In this document: one piece after another, positions 34,076 to 43,712 of the stretch
Numbering within the stretch: the first letter of the stretch is position 1
Layout: the number at the start of each line of letters is the position of its first letter
Notes under the pieces: model-generated
Seen by the model: only the letters and a program-made list of their open reading frames with translations
What the model was told of the DNA's origin: nothing
Databases searched by the model: none
Position numbers and translations under genes: made by a program
Source: Bacillota bacterium
Lineage (GTDB): Bacteria; Bacillota; Clostridia; Acetivibrionales; DSM-1351
Direction of reading: 5' to 3'
DNA length: 64,000 nt
NCBI GenBank assembly: GCA_023441625.1
Contig: JAEZOA010000023.1
Coordinates: 1 to 64,000, forward strand

Positions 34076-36010
34076 TCAAAGCACTCCAGCATTGATAAGC
34101 TCTGACAATACATGTACATACATTGCATGAGACCAGGTAAGGGGTATAACCCAATCAGGCCTGCCTGTATCTTTATTTATCTGCTCTGGCAATAATCCCA
34201 GTTCAGTTTTACCATTAGCTGCCCAATACAAATATTCCTTAGCCTTTGAATAATTTCCCGTCTTAGCATGGTACAGTGCAACCCACAACGTTGTTAGTAT
34301 CCAGGGGTTGCCACCAATATATGTGTCATTTTCATATCGCTTTATACCACCAACTCCTGATGAGGTTAATACCTGCTCAATCAGTGAGACAGTATCCTTT
34401 ATCATAGGGTCATTTGCATCAAAAACCTCAAATGGAATACTCAGTCCAATTAAGCTTACATCAACTATCCAATCCTCCAAAGTGACATCTCTCTTGTAAC
34501 CTTTTGCGTTTACTTCAATTATTGTTGTATTTTGAGAGGGTTCCTCTCCCCACCCATTAAGCTTTACTCTAATGCTTCTTATAAATCGTCTATAGTCTTC
34601 CTTCCAAAAGCACTTTACAATTGCTTGCTTAATTTTATCTGCTACATCGTTCCATTTCTGATAGTATTCATTTGACTTACCCAATATTCTTGCAATTTCA
34701 GAAGCTGAATGAAGTCCTGCATACACCGCTGCCGAGGAATAAGCATGCTCCCCAAAACGCTCCTCCCACAAATCAAAGCTAGGTTTTGGTAATCCTGTTC
34801 CCTCGTCAATAAAGCTAATAAGAAAATTAGCTCCAGCCTCTACACTGGCCCAAACAGAATTGAGGAACTCTATTTTCTTAATATAATTATAGTGATTAAG
34901 CATACCCCATAATATAGTTCCTGTTTCGTCAATTTGCAATCCCCAGCAAGGGCCTAAGTTTCCGTCCATATGAAATCTTTGCTGCCAACTCCCATCCTCG
35001 TCCTGCACACTTACAGCCCATTTATAAAAATTGTCAACACAGTCATTTAGCCCAACGATATCTAATGCACCTGTTATAAATGCAGCATCTCTTCCCCAAC
35101 AGTAAGCATATCTGCCACACCTAGTAAAATATTCGTCCATTTCAGGTGCTGCTAAAAGGCCTCCACTTTTCTTATCATACATAAGTCTAAAAACCAGTAA
35201 AGACCTTTTATACAAATCATCTAGGACTTCTCTCCCTGTTTCAATTGGTTTTACACAGTTTAAAAAGTCCTTCCAATACTGCTCTGTTTCCTCAAACATT
35301 TTTTCTGCACCAATTGCTCTTACTTCTCTAATTAAGCCTTTAGCTTCCTTTAAAGTTTTACTGGCGCACACATATATATTAAAATATTTCTTTTCATTTT
35401 TATCAAAAATTCCTAGCTCCCATGCCACTGCAGCATCCTTCATCATTCCTATATCATCCTTACCAAAAAGGTTGTTACTAATAGCAGCATCATGTGAATT
35501 GTTGCCTATTTGGAACCCAGCAGCAGGAATATCAGAGCAAATAGCTACATAATTGTTACTTCTATAATGGATCAAACCCTCATTGGCAAAGTCAAACAGC
35601 GACCCTACCACATCAGTATCTGCATTGGTTGCTGCCGAAAATGTAACAAAGCCAAGCTCTCTTTTCTCTGGTAATGTGTTTTGTATTTCAATTCTTCTGA
35701 CAAGCACATCCTTATGTGGATGAACAAAGTCGTAAAGTACAACTTTATATCCATTAAATTCATTTATTATTGTGCTCTTAACTATATTTGTATCTTGCAA
35801 ATATTCCTGTTGATGTTGACAGCGCTGGTCATTTAACCACACTGTGCTTCCATTAATATTTTTTATAAAAATGCCACAAAGCATTTTGTCAAATTGCTGT
35901 AAATAATCTATATTTGGCCAGAATAATCTAAGCAGCTCAGATTTATCACTCAAGCAAACAAGCATGGATGAATTACCTGTAATGGCGTTATTGTAATAGG
36001 ATTTTTGCAT
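34076..36010 (-). CDS. Glycoside hydrolase family 15-like enzyme (glucoamylase/glucodextranase type)
   Basis: 644 aa, no signal peptide, so probably cytoplasmic. An N-terminal beta domain (~1-250) precedes an (alpha/alpha)6 barrel. GH15 landmarks: YCWGRDAAFITGALDIVGL, GLQIDETGTILWG, the catalytic-acid region FDLWEERFGEHAYSSAAVYAGL and the base region GLLPEQINKDTG near the C-terminus. Substrate could be an alpha-glucan or trehalose-like sugar; GH15 members vary. Start ATG at 36008-36010 with GGAGGC upstream. It is divergent from the glycosyltransferase at 36221. Confidence 0.88.
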   Translation of the reverse strand: MQKSYYNNAITGNSSMLVCLSDKSELLRLFWPNIDYLQQFDKMLCGIFIKNINGSTVWLNDQRCQHQQEYLQDTNIVKSTIINEFNGYKVVLYDFVHPHKDVLVRRIEIQNTLPEKRELGFVTFSAATNADTDVVGSLFDFANEGLIHYRSNNYVAICSDIPAAGFQIGNNSHDAAISNNLFGKDDIGMMKDAAVAWELGIFDKNEKKYFNIYVCASKTLKEAKGLIREVRAIGAEKMFEETEQYWKDFLNCVKPIETGREVLDDLYKRSLLVFRLMYDKKSGGLLAAPEMDEYFTRCGRYAYCWGRDAAFITGALDIVGLNDCVDNFYKWAVSVQDEDGSWQQRFHMDGNLGPCWGLQIDETGTILWGMLNHYNYIKKIEFLNSVWASVEAGANFLISFIDEGTGLPKPSFDLWEERFGEHAYSSAAVYAGLHSASEIARILGKSNEYYQKWNDVADKIKQAIVKCFWKEDYRRFIRSIRVKLNGWGEEPSQNTTIIEVNAKGYKRDVTLEDWIVDVSLIGLSIPFEVFDANDPMIKDTVSLIEQVLTSSGVGGIKRYENDTYIGGNPWILTTLWVALYHAKTGNYSKAKEYLYWAANGKTELGLLPEQINKDTGRPDWVIPLTWSHAMYVHVLSELINAGVL

Positions 36011-36220
36011 AATTATGCCTCCATGAAGCCTCGTACTTATGCTAAATAAGTGAGGTTTCCCCAATCATTCCTCAAAAACAGAGGTAAATTCATTATAACA
36101 TATAAAAAAATAAAGAATACGCAGTTCATATGTAAATATTTTTTACTTTTTTGAACATACTAAACAGAGTTCTTAGATTTGGTGGGAGTTCTTGATTTCA
36201 GGAATTAGCTGGAGGATTTC

Positions 36221-37477
36221 ATGCATATTTTAAACTATGTTAGTTTTTACTTAAGTGAACTTATTCAGATATTTATATTTATCGCTGGCTGTTATTTTTT
36301 TGGAATATCAATATTTGGATGGATAAAGAGAAAAGAAAAATCGTCAAAGGAAACAGCTCCAGAAAAGCGCTTTGCACTAATTGTTGCCGCTCATAATGAA
36401 GAGTTAGTCATAAGCCATATCTTAGATAGTCTTTTCAAACTCTGCTACCCTAGTAATTTATATGATGTCTTTGTAATTGCAGATAACTGTACTGACAAAA
36501 CTGCTGAAATAGCAAAAGAGCATGGTGCAAAGGTATATATCCGAGAAAATGATATCCATAAAGGAAAAGGACATGCATTAGAATGGATGTTCAATAGGAT
36601 ATTTGAAATGGACCAACATTATGATGCTATTGCTATTTTTGATGCAGATAATCTGGTGTCTCCAAATTTCCTTTCAGAAATGAATAATCAGTTATGCAAA
36701 GGCCACAAGGTTGTTCAAGGCTATATTGACAGTAAAAACCCCTATGACAGCTGGATTACCTGTTCTTATTCCATTGCCTTTTGGCTCTCAAATAGAATCT
36801 TTCAACTTCCGAGATACTATCTTAATTTAAGTTGCAGCCTATGCGGCACAGGATTTTGCATTGATACCTCTGTGTTAAAAGAGCTTAAATGGGGAGCTAC
36901 CTGCTTGACAGAGGATCTTGAATATACAATGAAGCTTGCACTAAATGGAATAAAGATCTCATGGGCACACAATGCCATAGTATATGATGAAAAACCCTTG
37001 ACTTTATTACAATCATGGAAGCAGCGTAAACGCTGGATGAAGGGTCATGCTGATTGCGCAAGTAAATATTTAGGTCCGTTATTCAAGCAGGCATTTTCAA
37101 AAGGTGATTTGATATCACTTGACTGCGCTTTATATCTGTTTCAGCCAATCAGGTTTATATTTATTGGCCTAATGACAGTAATTATGTGGATTCAAACGGT
37201 ATACCCAGTGTTTCCTATTTTTAGTATCCAATATGTTTTTCCCGTACAAGTGTGGTACTTAATGGGATTGTTTGAAATGCTCTATGGCCCATTAGTAATA
37301 TTAGCCGAAAAGAAATTTAGCTTTAAGGTACTTTTGGGCTTTGTTATTTACCCCTTTTACTGTCTTACCTGGGTACCTATTACTATTCAGGGCTTTTTGG
37401 AAAAAGACAACAAGGAGTGGAATCACACTCTTCATACCAGGCAATTAAGTATTAGCGATGTAGAAAACGGGAATTAG
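36221..37477 (+). CDS. Membrane glycosyltransferase family 2 protein
   Basis: 418-aa processive-type glycosyltransferase. An N-terminal membrane segment (~8-32) is followed by a GT-A domain (AAHNEELVISHILDSL, VIADNCTDKTAEIA, IFDADNLVSPNFL with the DxD-like Asp pair, TEDLEYTMKLAL with the catalytic ED), QRKRWMKGHADC corresponding to the (Q/R)xxRW product-channel motif, then three or four C-terminal membrane segments (~300-400). Resembles cellulose/hyaluronan/poly-GlcNAc synthase catalytic subunits; the polymer is unknown. Start ATG with GGAGGA upstream. Confidence 0.9.
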   Translation: MHILNYVSFYLSELIQIFIFIAGCYFFGISIFGWIKRKEKSSKETAPEKRFALIVAAHNEELVISHILDSLFKLCYPSNLYDVFVIADNCTDKTAEIAKEHGAKVYIRENDIHKGKGHALEWMFNRIFEMDQHYDAIAIFDADNLVSPNFLSEMNNQLCKGHKVVQGYIDSKNPYDSWITCSYSIAFWLSNRIFQLPRYYLNLSCSLCGTGFCIDTSVLKELKWGATCLTEDLEYTMKLALNGIKISWAHNAIVYDEKPLTLLQSWKQRKRWMKGHADCASKYLGPLFKQAFSKGDLISLDCALYLFQPIRFIFIGLMTVIMWIQTVYPVFPIFSIQYVFPVQVWYLMGLFEMLYGPLVILAEKKFSFKVLLGFVIYPFYCLTWVPITIQGFLEKDNKEWNHTLHTRQLSISDVENGN

Positions 37478-37487
37478 TGAAACTAAA

Positions 37488-37577
37488 GAGTCTGTTTCAA
37501 AACTATATCATATACAATGTGATTTGAAGTTTATGTTTTTTGTATATTATAATTAGTTTTTTGACAGACTCTTTGAA
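37488..37577. repeat. Short palindromic element, relative of the 27.9-kb palindrome; may end the GT2 transcript
   Basis: AAGAGTCTGTTTCAAAACTA at the left pairs imperfectly with AGTTTTTTGACAGACTCTTT at the right (~20 bp). The left end TGTTTCAAAACTATA...ATACAATGTG closely matches the reversed right end of the 27887-28294 element, TGTTGCAAAACTATA...ATACAATATG. It lies 11 bases after the glycosyltransferase stop and could serve as its terminator. Confidence 0.6.
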
Positions 37578-37624
37578 TTATATTTCTTTTAAAACAGTGC
37601 CAGCTGTTATAGAAAACCAGCTAT

Positions 37625-37864
37625 TTATTTTATTGACTCCGCAATCTTTATTAGATCACTTTTGCTAATCTCTCCACCTCGGAGTCCATAAAATACTCCA
37701 TTATTTTCCCAGTTAATGTTTTTATCATCACTTATTACAGCATCTACATTATTAATTTTAACCTTTTCTATATCACCATCTGTTGAAAATATATATCCCG
37801 TTTCATCATCAGCAAATCTTTGCTTCAAAAAAATGTATTTTTCTGTTGCCTCATTTGTGGTCAA
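37625..37864 (-). pseudogene. Fragment of a DUF4367-type protein
   Basis: 79 codons on the minus strand, ending VFYGLRGGEISKSDLIKIAESIK. The pattern (strand-rich GYIFSTDGDIEKVKINN, an NWENNGVFYGL strand, then a KSDLIKIAESIK helix) fits the C-terminal end of DUF4367 domains in clostridial surface proteins. The upstream part is missing: the frame opens at a TTG directly after a stop, with no ribosome binding site, and transposase-like sequence begins within ~70 bases. Probably a gene cut by the element next to it. Confidence 0.55.
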
Positions 37865-37930
37865 CTAAATTTTTTAAAATAAAACAAAGAGAATAAAATA
37901 AGCCAGGCAGTGGCAGAAGGTGTGAAATAA

Positions 37931-38260
37931 TGGAAACACAGCGGATTTCATATATACAGCGGTGAGCCTGTAACTACATACGACGAAGAAACAATAAAGA
38001 AAATACTAATACACCTAAAGCTTTGGAAATATGAGCACGGGCCGCCCATAAAGGACTCTGCAGTTAAAGTAACTGAAATTTCAGAATCAGTATTGTATCC
38101 CGCTGCAATGAAAAAAACAGCAGCAAGAGCTGGCAGCGAAAATCAAATATCCTATCACAGAAGCTATGAACAGTGGGAGAAACCACACAGCTCTTTAAAC
38201 CATGAGAATACTGCTGAGGAATATATGCCGGACACAAATTCTTATGACAATTCACCTTAA
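37931..38260 (+). pseudogene. IS91-like transposase C-terminal remnant
   Basis: An open frame of 109 codons with no start site reads HIYSGEPVTTYDEETIKKIL then IHLKLWKYEHGPPIKDS and ends at TAA 38258-38260. The pattern with a KILxHLxLW core closely resembles the end of IS91/ISCR-type Y2 transposases. A stop at 37928-37930 interrupts the frame upstream, and the zinc-binding and catalytic parts are absent. No element ends were identified. The call rests on motif memory, so confidence is moderate. Confidence 0.45.
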
Positions 38261-38321
38261 AGTGATTCGGACTTCCAATCCCCATACGAGGATCATATCC
38301 CTTATAAATATTGTAATTCAT
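38261..38321 (-). other. Possible 5' stub of a gene truncated by the transposase remnant
   Basis: Minus-strand ATG at 38319-38321, 12 bases after the stop of the gene at 38334, opens MNYNIYKGYDPRMGIGSPNH and then runs into DNA antisense to the transposase tail. The peptide looks protein-like up to that boundary. The ribosome binding site is poor, so this is only a suggestion. Confidence 0.25.
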
Positions 38322-38333
38322 ATTTTATTTATT

Positions 38334-39032
38334 TCATTCATAAATAAAGTTATTGACATATTTATCTATTGCGCGCTCGATAAGGTTTTTGGTTAATTGT
38401 TCCGTAAAAGTCGGTTGTCCATAAGCACCCCATTGTTTTTGGATATTTCCGTTGACTTTACTAAAATCCGAATTGTTTACTGTAAATGACTTTGATAAAT
38501 CAATACCTAGTTTAGAAAGTAAAGGTGCAATCCTGTTCTGCTGAACTTCATCAAAAAACATTGAACCTGTTTGTCCGTTAGCAAAACGGATAAATGTATT
38601 CAATGCACCTGCAATATCTGAAACTTCCTTCATTCTGTTTGGGTCATAGGCCTCGTTTTTACATTTTGGTAAAACTGCATTCTCTGTAATTTCTAAATAG
38701 TACCCATCGCCTAAATCGAACGTATCTCCTGGAACAAAAGACACAGAATTTTGAGTGCTGTTAAGGGCATTTCTTGATGTGAAGTTGAAATTTTCATTAA
38801 TTCTATGATTGTTAACTAATTCCTCCGGCGTAACTTCAAATACAAAATTCCTTACAGCAGTAATATTATTGTTTGAAAAAAAATCACTAATCTGTTTCTT
38901 TTTCAATGGTTCAGTTTGATAATTTTCATAGAAAGAATCAAAATCTTCATTAGAGATATTTGAATGTTTTGTAAACAAAATCCTCATCGAGTTATAATTG
39001 TCCAATGAACCATAGTTTGAATTAACTTGCAT
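38334..39032 (-). CDS. Hypothetical protein
   Basis: 232 aa, soluble-looking, without signal peptide or membrane segment. It has Asn-rich stretches (ISDFFSNNNITAVRNFVFEV), a GDTFDLGDGYYLEITEN segment and a helical C-terminal part (TKNLIERAIDKYVNNFIYE). I do not recognise the family. The ATG at 39030-39032 has GGAGG upstream at 13 bases; an in-frame start ten codons earlier has none. The downstream neighbourhood is decayed (transposase and DUF4367 remnants), so this may be an accessory gene. Confidence 0.7.
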   Translation of the reverse strand: MQVNSNYGSLDNYNSMRILFTKHSNISNEDFDSFYENYQTEPLKKKQISDFFSNNNITAVRNFVFEVTPEELVNNHRINENFNFTSRNALNSTQNSVSFVPGDTFDLGDGYYLEITENAVLPKCKNEAYDPNRMKEVSDIAGALNTFIRFANGQTGSMFFDEVQQNRIAPLLSKLGIDLSKSFTVNNSDFSKVNGNIQKQWGAYGQPTFTEQLTKNLIERAIDKYVNNFIYE

Positions 39033-39187
39033 GTGATAACACACCTCCCGTATACGGTACAATAATTTTTAGGTGACTTGGCATAAAATTATTATACTTT
39101 TCTTTAATAAGATATCGGCTAAATAAATACTTTAACTTAACTCTATTTTCCAAAAAGAAACATCGGCTGAATATAATGTAAATAAAC

Positions 39188-39235
39188 GAAACCGAGACCC
39201 CATTCCATTATTGGTAATGTAAGGTCTCGGTTTTT
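39188..39235 (-). terminator. Intrinsic terminator of the ctsR-clpC operon
   Basis: GAAACCGAGACC pairs with GGTCTCGGTTT across a 23-base loop containing a smaller CATT/AATG stem. It lies 17 bases past the clpC stop. Confidence 0.75.
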
Positions 39236-39251
39236 AATTTCATAATCTTGT

Positions 39252-41687
39252 TTACACTTTCTTATTCACAACAACCTTTTCTCCATCCATTTCAATTTTG
39301 ATACTATCCCCTGCTTTGATTTTGCCCTCTAGCATTTCTTCGGCAAGCTTATCTTCAATCAAGCTCTGAATAGCACGTCTTAGAGGTCTAGCTCCAAATA
39401 TCGGATCATAGCCCTTTTTAGCAAGATGAGCCATAGTCTCTTCGCTAACTTCCATATCTATTTCATTTTGTTTAAGTCTCTTTATTAACACGTCAAGCAT
39501 TAGTCCAACAATTTGTTTTATATTGTCCTCTGTTAGTGGGTGGAATACGATTATATCATCAATTCTGTTAAGGAACTCAGGTCTGAACGTTTTCTTTAGT
39601 TCACCCATTACATTCCCCTTCATGTCCTCATAGCTTTTAGCACTCTCATCCCTAGCAGTAGAAAAACCAAGTCGTTTAGGCTCTGTAATAGTTCTTGCAC
39701 CAACATTTGAAGTCATTATTATAATAGTATTTCTGAAATCCACTACTCTGCCTTGTGAATCAGTAAGCCTTCCATCCTCAAGTATCTGAAGTAAAATATT
39801 AAATATATCTGGGTGAGCCTTTTCAATCTCATCAAATAATAGCACAGAATAAGGCCTTCTTCTTACCTTCTCAGTTAACTGTCCACCTTCATCATAGCCT
39901 ACATATCCTGGAGGTGAGCCAACCAGCTTAGACACACTATGCTTCTCCATAAATTCAGACATATCAACTCTAATGAGTGATTTTTCATCTCCAAACATGG
40001 CCTCAGATAATGCTTTACAGAGCTCAGTTTTTCCAACACCTGTTGGTCCTAAGAATATGAAGGAACCCACTGGTCGTTTTGGATCCTTTAGCCCTATTCT
40101 ACCCCTTCTAATAGCCTTTGATATTGACTTAACAGCTTCATCCTGTCCAATAACGCGGTTGTGAAGGGTATCCTCCATTTTTAATAAGCGTTCAGATTCC
40201 TCTTCTGCCAACTTCTTAACAGGTATCCCAGTCCAGCTGGCAACAATGTCTGCAATTTCATCTGATGTTACAGTGTCTGTCGTTGTTTGATTTTTTTGGT
40301 GCCATTCATCCCTGATTTTTTCCACTTCATTTTTAAGCTTTTGCTCTTCATCCCTAATCTTTGCAGCTTTTTCAAACTCTTGATGGCGAATAGCATCCTC
40401 TTTTTCTTTCTCAAGCCTTTCTACTTTTTCATCCATGCTTTTTACATCCGGTGGAGTAGTAAAGGATTTTAATCTAACTCTTGAAGCAGCCTCATCCACT
40501 AGGTCAAGGGCCTTATCAGGAAGAAATCTATCGGTAATATATCTATCACTGAGCTTAACTGCCGCCTCTAATGCTTCGTCAGTTATTTTAACTCTATGAT
40601 GTGCTTCATACTTATCTCGAACACCCTTCAATATCTCAACCGCTTCTTCCTTTGAAGGCTCACCAACTGTAATTGGCTGGAATCTTCTCTCTAAAGCAGC
40701 GTCCTTCTCAATGTGCTTTCTATATTCATTTAATGTAGTAGCTCCGATAACTTGTATTTCGCCTCTGGCAAGTGATGGCTTTAAAATATTTGAAGCATCA
40801 ATTGCACCCTCTGCAGCGCCGGCACCAACAATTGTATGCAGCTCGTCAATAAATAAAATTATATTTCCTGCTTTTCGCATTTCTTCCATTGCCTTTTTGA
40901 GTCTATCCTCAAACTCTCCTCTATATTTAGCACCTGCCACCATAGAAGAAATATCTAATGTTACTACCCTCTTATCATTTAATATCTCAGGTATATTTCC
41001 CTCAACAATTTTTTGGGCGAGACCTTCTGCTATTGCAGTCTTACCTACACCAGGTTCACCTATAAGACAAGGGTTATTTTTAGTCCTTCTACTTAAGATT
41101 TGTATGATTCTCTCTATTTCAGTATCTCGCCCAATAACTGGGTCAACCTTTCCATCTCTAGCCATTTCAGTTAAATCTCTGCCAAACTGGTTCAAGGTAG
41201 GTGTGTTAGAATTTGAGCTGCTGCTTTTAGGTGCTCCTGTTGAACCAGGTGTTTCCTCATTTAAAACCTTAACAAGCTCTGATAATAATTTCTGCGGATC
41301 AACTCCCAAATCCATCAAAATTCTAACAGCAACACTCTCCCCTTCCTTCATTATTCCTAGTAGTAAGTGCTCAGTTCCAATGTAGCTTTGCCCCATTCTT
41401 CTAGCCTCTTTGAAAGCAAGTTCCAGTACCCTCTTTGTCCTTGGAGTAAATCCAACAGGTGACTCACCAGCCGAATCACCTTTGCCTATCAGCTCATCAA
41501 TTTCCTTTAAAATTTTTTCTTCAGTTATTCCCTGTGCCTGAAGTACTCTAGCAGCTACTCCAGTTCCTTCCTTAACAAGACCTAAGAGAATATGTTCAGT
41601 ACCCACATAATTATGTCCTAGGTCAATAGCACTCTGTTGAGAAAATGCTATCGCTTTTTCTGCTTTTTCTGTAAAACGTTGATACAT
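39252..41687 (-). CDS. clpC: ATP-dependent protease ATPase subunit ClpC
   Basis: AAA+ unfoldase that feeds ClpP and, with McsB phosphoarginine marks, clears damaged proteins. 811 aa with the full ClpC order: two Clp_N repeats (~1-145), first AAA+ domain (GEPGVGKTAIAEGLAQ, FIDELHTIVGAG), a UVR-like linker (~410-470, EKAAKIRDEEQKLKN), second AAA+ domain (GPTGVGKTELCKALSE, LLFDEIEKAHPD) and a ClpB D2-small C-terminal domain. GAGGTG lies before the ATG. Last gene of the ctsR-mcsA-mcsB-clpC operon, 15 bases after mcsB. Confidence 0.98.
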   Translation of the reverse strand: MYQRFTEKAEKAIAFSQQSAIDLGHNYVGTEHILLGLVKEGTGVAARVLQAQGITEEKILKEIDELIGKGDSAGESPVGFTPRTKRVLELAFKEARRMGQSYIGTEHLLLGIMKEGESVAVRILMDLGVDPQKLLSELVKVLNEETPGSTGAPKSSSSNSNTPTLNQFGRDLTEMARDGKVDPVIGRDTEIERIIQILSRRTKNNPCLIGEPGVGKTAIAEGLAQKIVEGNIPEILNDKRVVTLDISSMVAGAKYRGEFEDRLKKAMEEMRKAGNIILFIDELHTIVGAGAAEGAIDASNILKPSLARGEIQVIGATTLNEYRKHIEKDAALERRFQPITVGEPSKEEAVEILKGVRDKYEAHHRVKITDEALEAAVKLSDRYITDRFLPDKALDLVDEAASRVRLKSFTTPPDVKSMDEKVERLEKEKEDAIRHQEFEKAAKIRDEEQKLKNEVEKIRDEWHQKNQTTTDTVTSDEIADIVASWTGIPVKKLAEEESERLLKMEDTLHNRVIGQDEAVKSISKAIRRGRIGLKDPKRPVGSFIFLGPTGVGKTELCKALSEAMFGDEKSLIRVDMSEFMEKHSVSKLVGSPPGYVGYDEGGQLTEKVRRRPYSVLLFDEIEKAHPDIFNILLQILEDGRLTDSQGRVVDFRNTIIIMTSNVGARTITEPKRLGFSTARDESAKSYEDMKGNVMGELKKTFRPEFLNRIDDIIVFHPLTEDNIKQIVGLMLDVLIKRLKQNEIDMEVSEETMAHLAKKGYDPIFGARPLRRAIQSLIEDKLAEEMLEGKIKAGDSIKIEMDGEKVVVNKKV

Positions 41688-41702
41688 AATATCACCTCTT
41701 CA

Positions 41703-42722
41703 CTATCTAATTTTCGTTCTTATAAGTTCAGCCCTTTTTGCATCTCTCTCTTCTTCGGTGAGCTGCTTTCCAGATATTTTCTGCAGCGTTGCCGGCTGAG
41801 ACATTACCATTATTTCATTTAATGTTGCTATATCAATATCTTTTATTATTTCCATACTTACGCCAAGTCTAACATCAGATAATAATTTAAAGCACTCTTG
41901 CGTTGAAATAATCCTCGCATTTAAAAGCAATCCATATGATCTAAAAATTTTATCCTCAAATTTATATACATTCTGTTTGTATAGTTGATGCCTTAAAGCC
42001 TTTTCTCTGTCAATTATCTGCTTACAAATATCATCAATGCTAGCTATAGTCTCCTCTTCTTTTCTGCCTAAAGAAATTTGGTTGGAGACCTGAAAAACAT
42101 CACCAACGGCATCACTATTTTCTCCATATATTCCCCGAATAGTGACACCCACCTTGCTACAACCCTCAAGTATTGTTTTCATGTAGCCTGTCATAACCAG
42201 TGCTGGAAGATGAAGCATAACAGAGGCTCTCATTCCTGTTCCCAGGTTTGTAGGGCAGCTAGTTAGGTACCCATATTTATCATCAAATGCATAATCTGCT
42301 TTTTCTGAAATAATTGAATCTAAGTTATCACATACTCCGTAAGCCTTTTCCAACTGAATCCCTGAAAACAGTGCCTGTATTCTTATATGGTCTTCTTCGT
42401 TTACCATTATACTCACATTTTCGTTTTCATTTATAAAGGCACCTGCATTACCTTGTGTATCAGCCAAATCAGGACTTATCAAATGTCTTTCCATTAGCGA
42501 GACCCTATCAACAGGATGCATTGACGCCACATTGGCAAACATCAGCTTACCATACACATTATTGCTAGATATTATTTCCTGCATTCTTTTAATAAGCTCA
42601 ACCTGATGTTTGACACTCATCTTTGCTCTGAAGGGTATGTCAGCAAAGTTTCTAGCAAGTCTGACCCTACTGGTAATAGCAATGTCATATTCCGGCCCTT
42701 TTTCTGTTAGCAGTTCACTCAT
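41703..42722 (-). CDS. mcsB: Protein-arginine kinase McsB
   Basis: Phosphorylates arginine residues on damaged proteins and on CtsR, targeting them to ClpCP. 339 aa, phosphagen-kinase fold without the N-terminal kinase domain: ITSRVRLARNFADIPF near the start, TCPTNLGTGMRASVMLHLPAL with the phosphagen-kinase Cys and Arg-binding loop, then RGIYGENSDAVGDVFQVSNQ. The start overlaps the mcsA stop by four bases (ATGA), so expression is coupled. McsA is its activator. Confidence 0.96.
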   Translation of the reverse strand: MSELLTEKGPEYDIAITSRVRLARNFADIPFRAKMSVKHQVELIKRMQEIISSNNVYGKLMFANVASMHPVDRVSLMERHLISPDLADTQGNAGAFINENENVSIMVNEEDHIRIQALFSGIQLEKAYGVCDNLDSIISEKADYAFDDKYGYLTSCPTNLGTGMRASVMLHLPALVMTGYMKTILEGCSKVGVTIRGIYGENSDAVGDVFQVSNQISLGRKEEETIASIDDICKQIIDREKALRHQLYKQNVYKFEDKIFRSYGLLLNARIISTQECFKLLSDVRLGVSMEIIKDIDIATLNEIMVMSQPATLQKISGKQLTEEERDAKRAELIRTKIR

Positions 42723-43207
42723 TCGCCCACCTCCAAGCTCCGGATTCTATCACGTATTTGTGCTGACTTTTCATACTCTTCTTTCTGAATTGACTCATTA
42801 AGCAATTTTTTTAACTTCTCTATTTCCTTTGGAACATTTAAATTGCTACTAACCCTATTTGGAACCTTTCCATGATGCTGAGCATTCCCATGAAGTCTTT
42901 TTATAATAGGATCAAGCTTTGTTCCAAATGCCTTATAACACTCGGCACATCCTACTCTTGAGTTTTTCAAAAACTCATTATACTCCATGCCACAGTTATT
43001 ACACTTTATGGTAATTGGCATTTCTTGCTTTATTTGAGACCCAAATAACCCATTTATCAAATCATTAATTCCAAACGGTGCTACAAATTCTGTTTGGCTC
43101 ATCCCTTTTGCACATTGTTCACATAAATATATATCAACTTTAGAATTGTTTTTTATTTGAGTAAAATGTACCTCCGCAGCCCTCTGTTGACAATTTTGAC
43201 AAAGCAT
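42719..43207 (-). CDS. mcsA: McsA, zinc-finger activator of McsB
   Basis: 162 aa with two CxxC zinc-binding units (MLCQNCQQR...CEQC near the N-terminus, CNNCGMEY...CAEC in the middle) and a C-terminal UVR motif (EIEKLKKLLNESIQKEEYEK). Required for McsB kinase activity in B. subtilis. GAGGTG before the ATG; it starts 20 bases after ctsR. Confidence 0.95.
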   Translation of the reverse strand: MLCQNCQQRAAEVHFTQIKNNSKVDIYLCEQCAKGMSQTEFVAPFGINDLINGLFGSQIKQEMPITIKCNNCGMEYNEFLKNSRVGCAECYKAFGTKLDPIIKRLHGNAQHHGKVPNRVSSNLNVPKEIEKLKKLLNESIQKEEYEKSAQIRDRIRSLEVGE

Positions 43208-43226
43208 AAAATCACCTCTAAACTCC

Positions 43227-43685
43227 TTAAACTAATAAACTTATAATCATATTCTTTAACTGTGTAGCTCTTAAAATATCCCTATCAGGCATTGGAATTC
43301 CACCAATTACTTTATCACTGATAGCTGCCTTCATAATTAAACCCTCTCTTTCACTAATAACCTCATAATCAACAAAGTTATTTATGAAAACCTCAGCTGA
43401 CTGCTGAGAAATTCTTGTTCCCATAGAGGATACGATATGCATTAAATAATTGCTAGGAACTGAAATATTAATTCTCTTTATTTTTACATGCCCCCCGCCC
43501 CCTCTTTTACTTTCAACGTAATAACCTCTATCAGCAGTAAATCTAGTTGATATAACATAATTAATTTGAGACGGAACACAATTGAATTGGTTTGCTAATT
43601 CATTTCTCTGTATCTCAATTGATCCATTTGTATCAGTAATCATTTGTTTAATAAAAATTTCAATTAAATCACTTAAACTTGCCAC
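43227..43685 (-). CDS. ctsR: CtsR, repressor of class III heat-shock genes
   Basis: 152 aa. An N-terminal winged helix (SDLIEIFIKQMI...ELANQFNCVPSQINYVISTRF), the glycine-rich wing GYYVESKRGGGGHVKI that inserts in the operator minor groove and acts as the heat sensor, and a C-terminal dimerisation domain. Start GTG (43683-43685) with GAGGTGATGAT upstream. It heads the operon; a perfect CtsR operator sits 28 bases upstream of its start, so the operon is autoregulated. Confidence 0.96.
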   Translation of the reverse strand: MASLSDLIEIFIKQMITDTNGSIEIQRNELANQFNCVPSQINYVISTRFTADRGYYVESKRGGGGHVKIKRINISVPSNYLMHIVSSMGTRISQQSAEVFINNFVDYEVISEREGLIMKAAISDKVIGGIPMPDRDILRATQLKNMIISLLV

Positions 43686-43712
43686 ATCATCACCTCATTT
43701 GTACAAACTGAT

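Noticed and set aside
40711..41385. 224-codon plus-strand open frame within clpC
   Set aside because: It is antisense to the highly conserved first AAA+ and Clp_N domains of ClpC; no ribosome site and no recognisable motif. A shadow of the codon bias of clpC.
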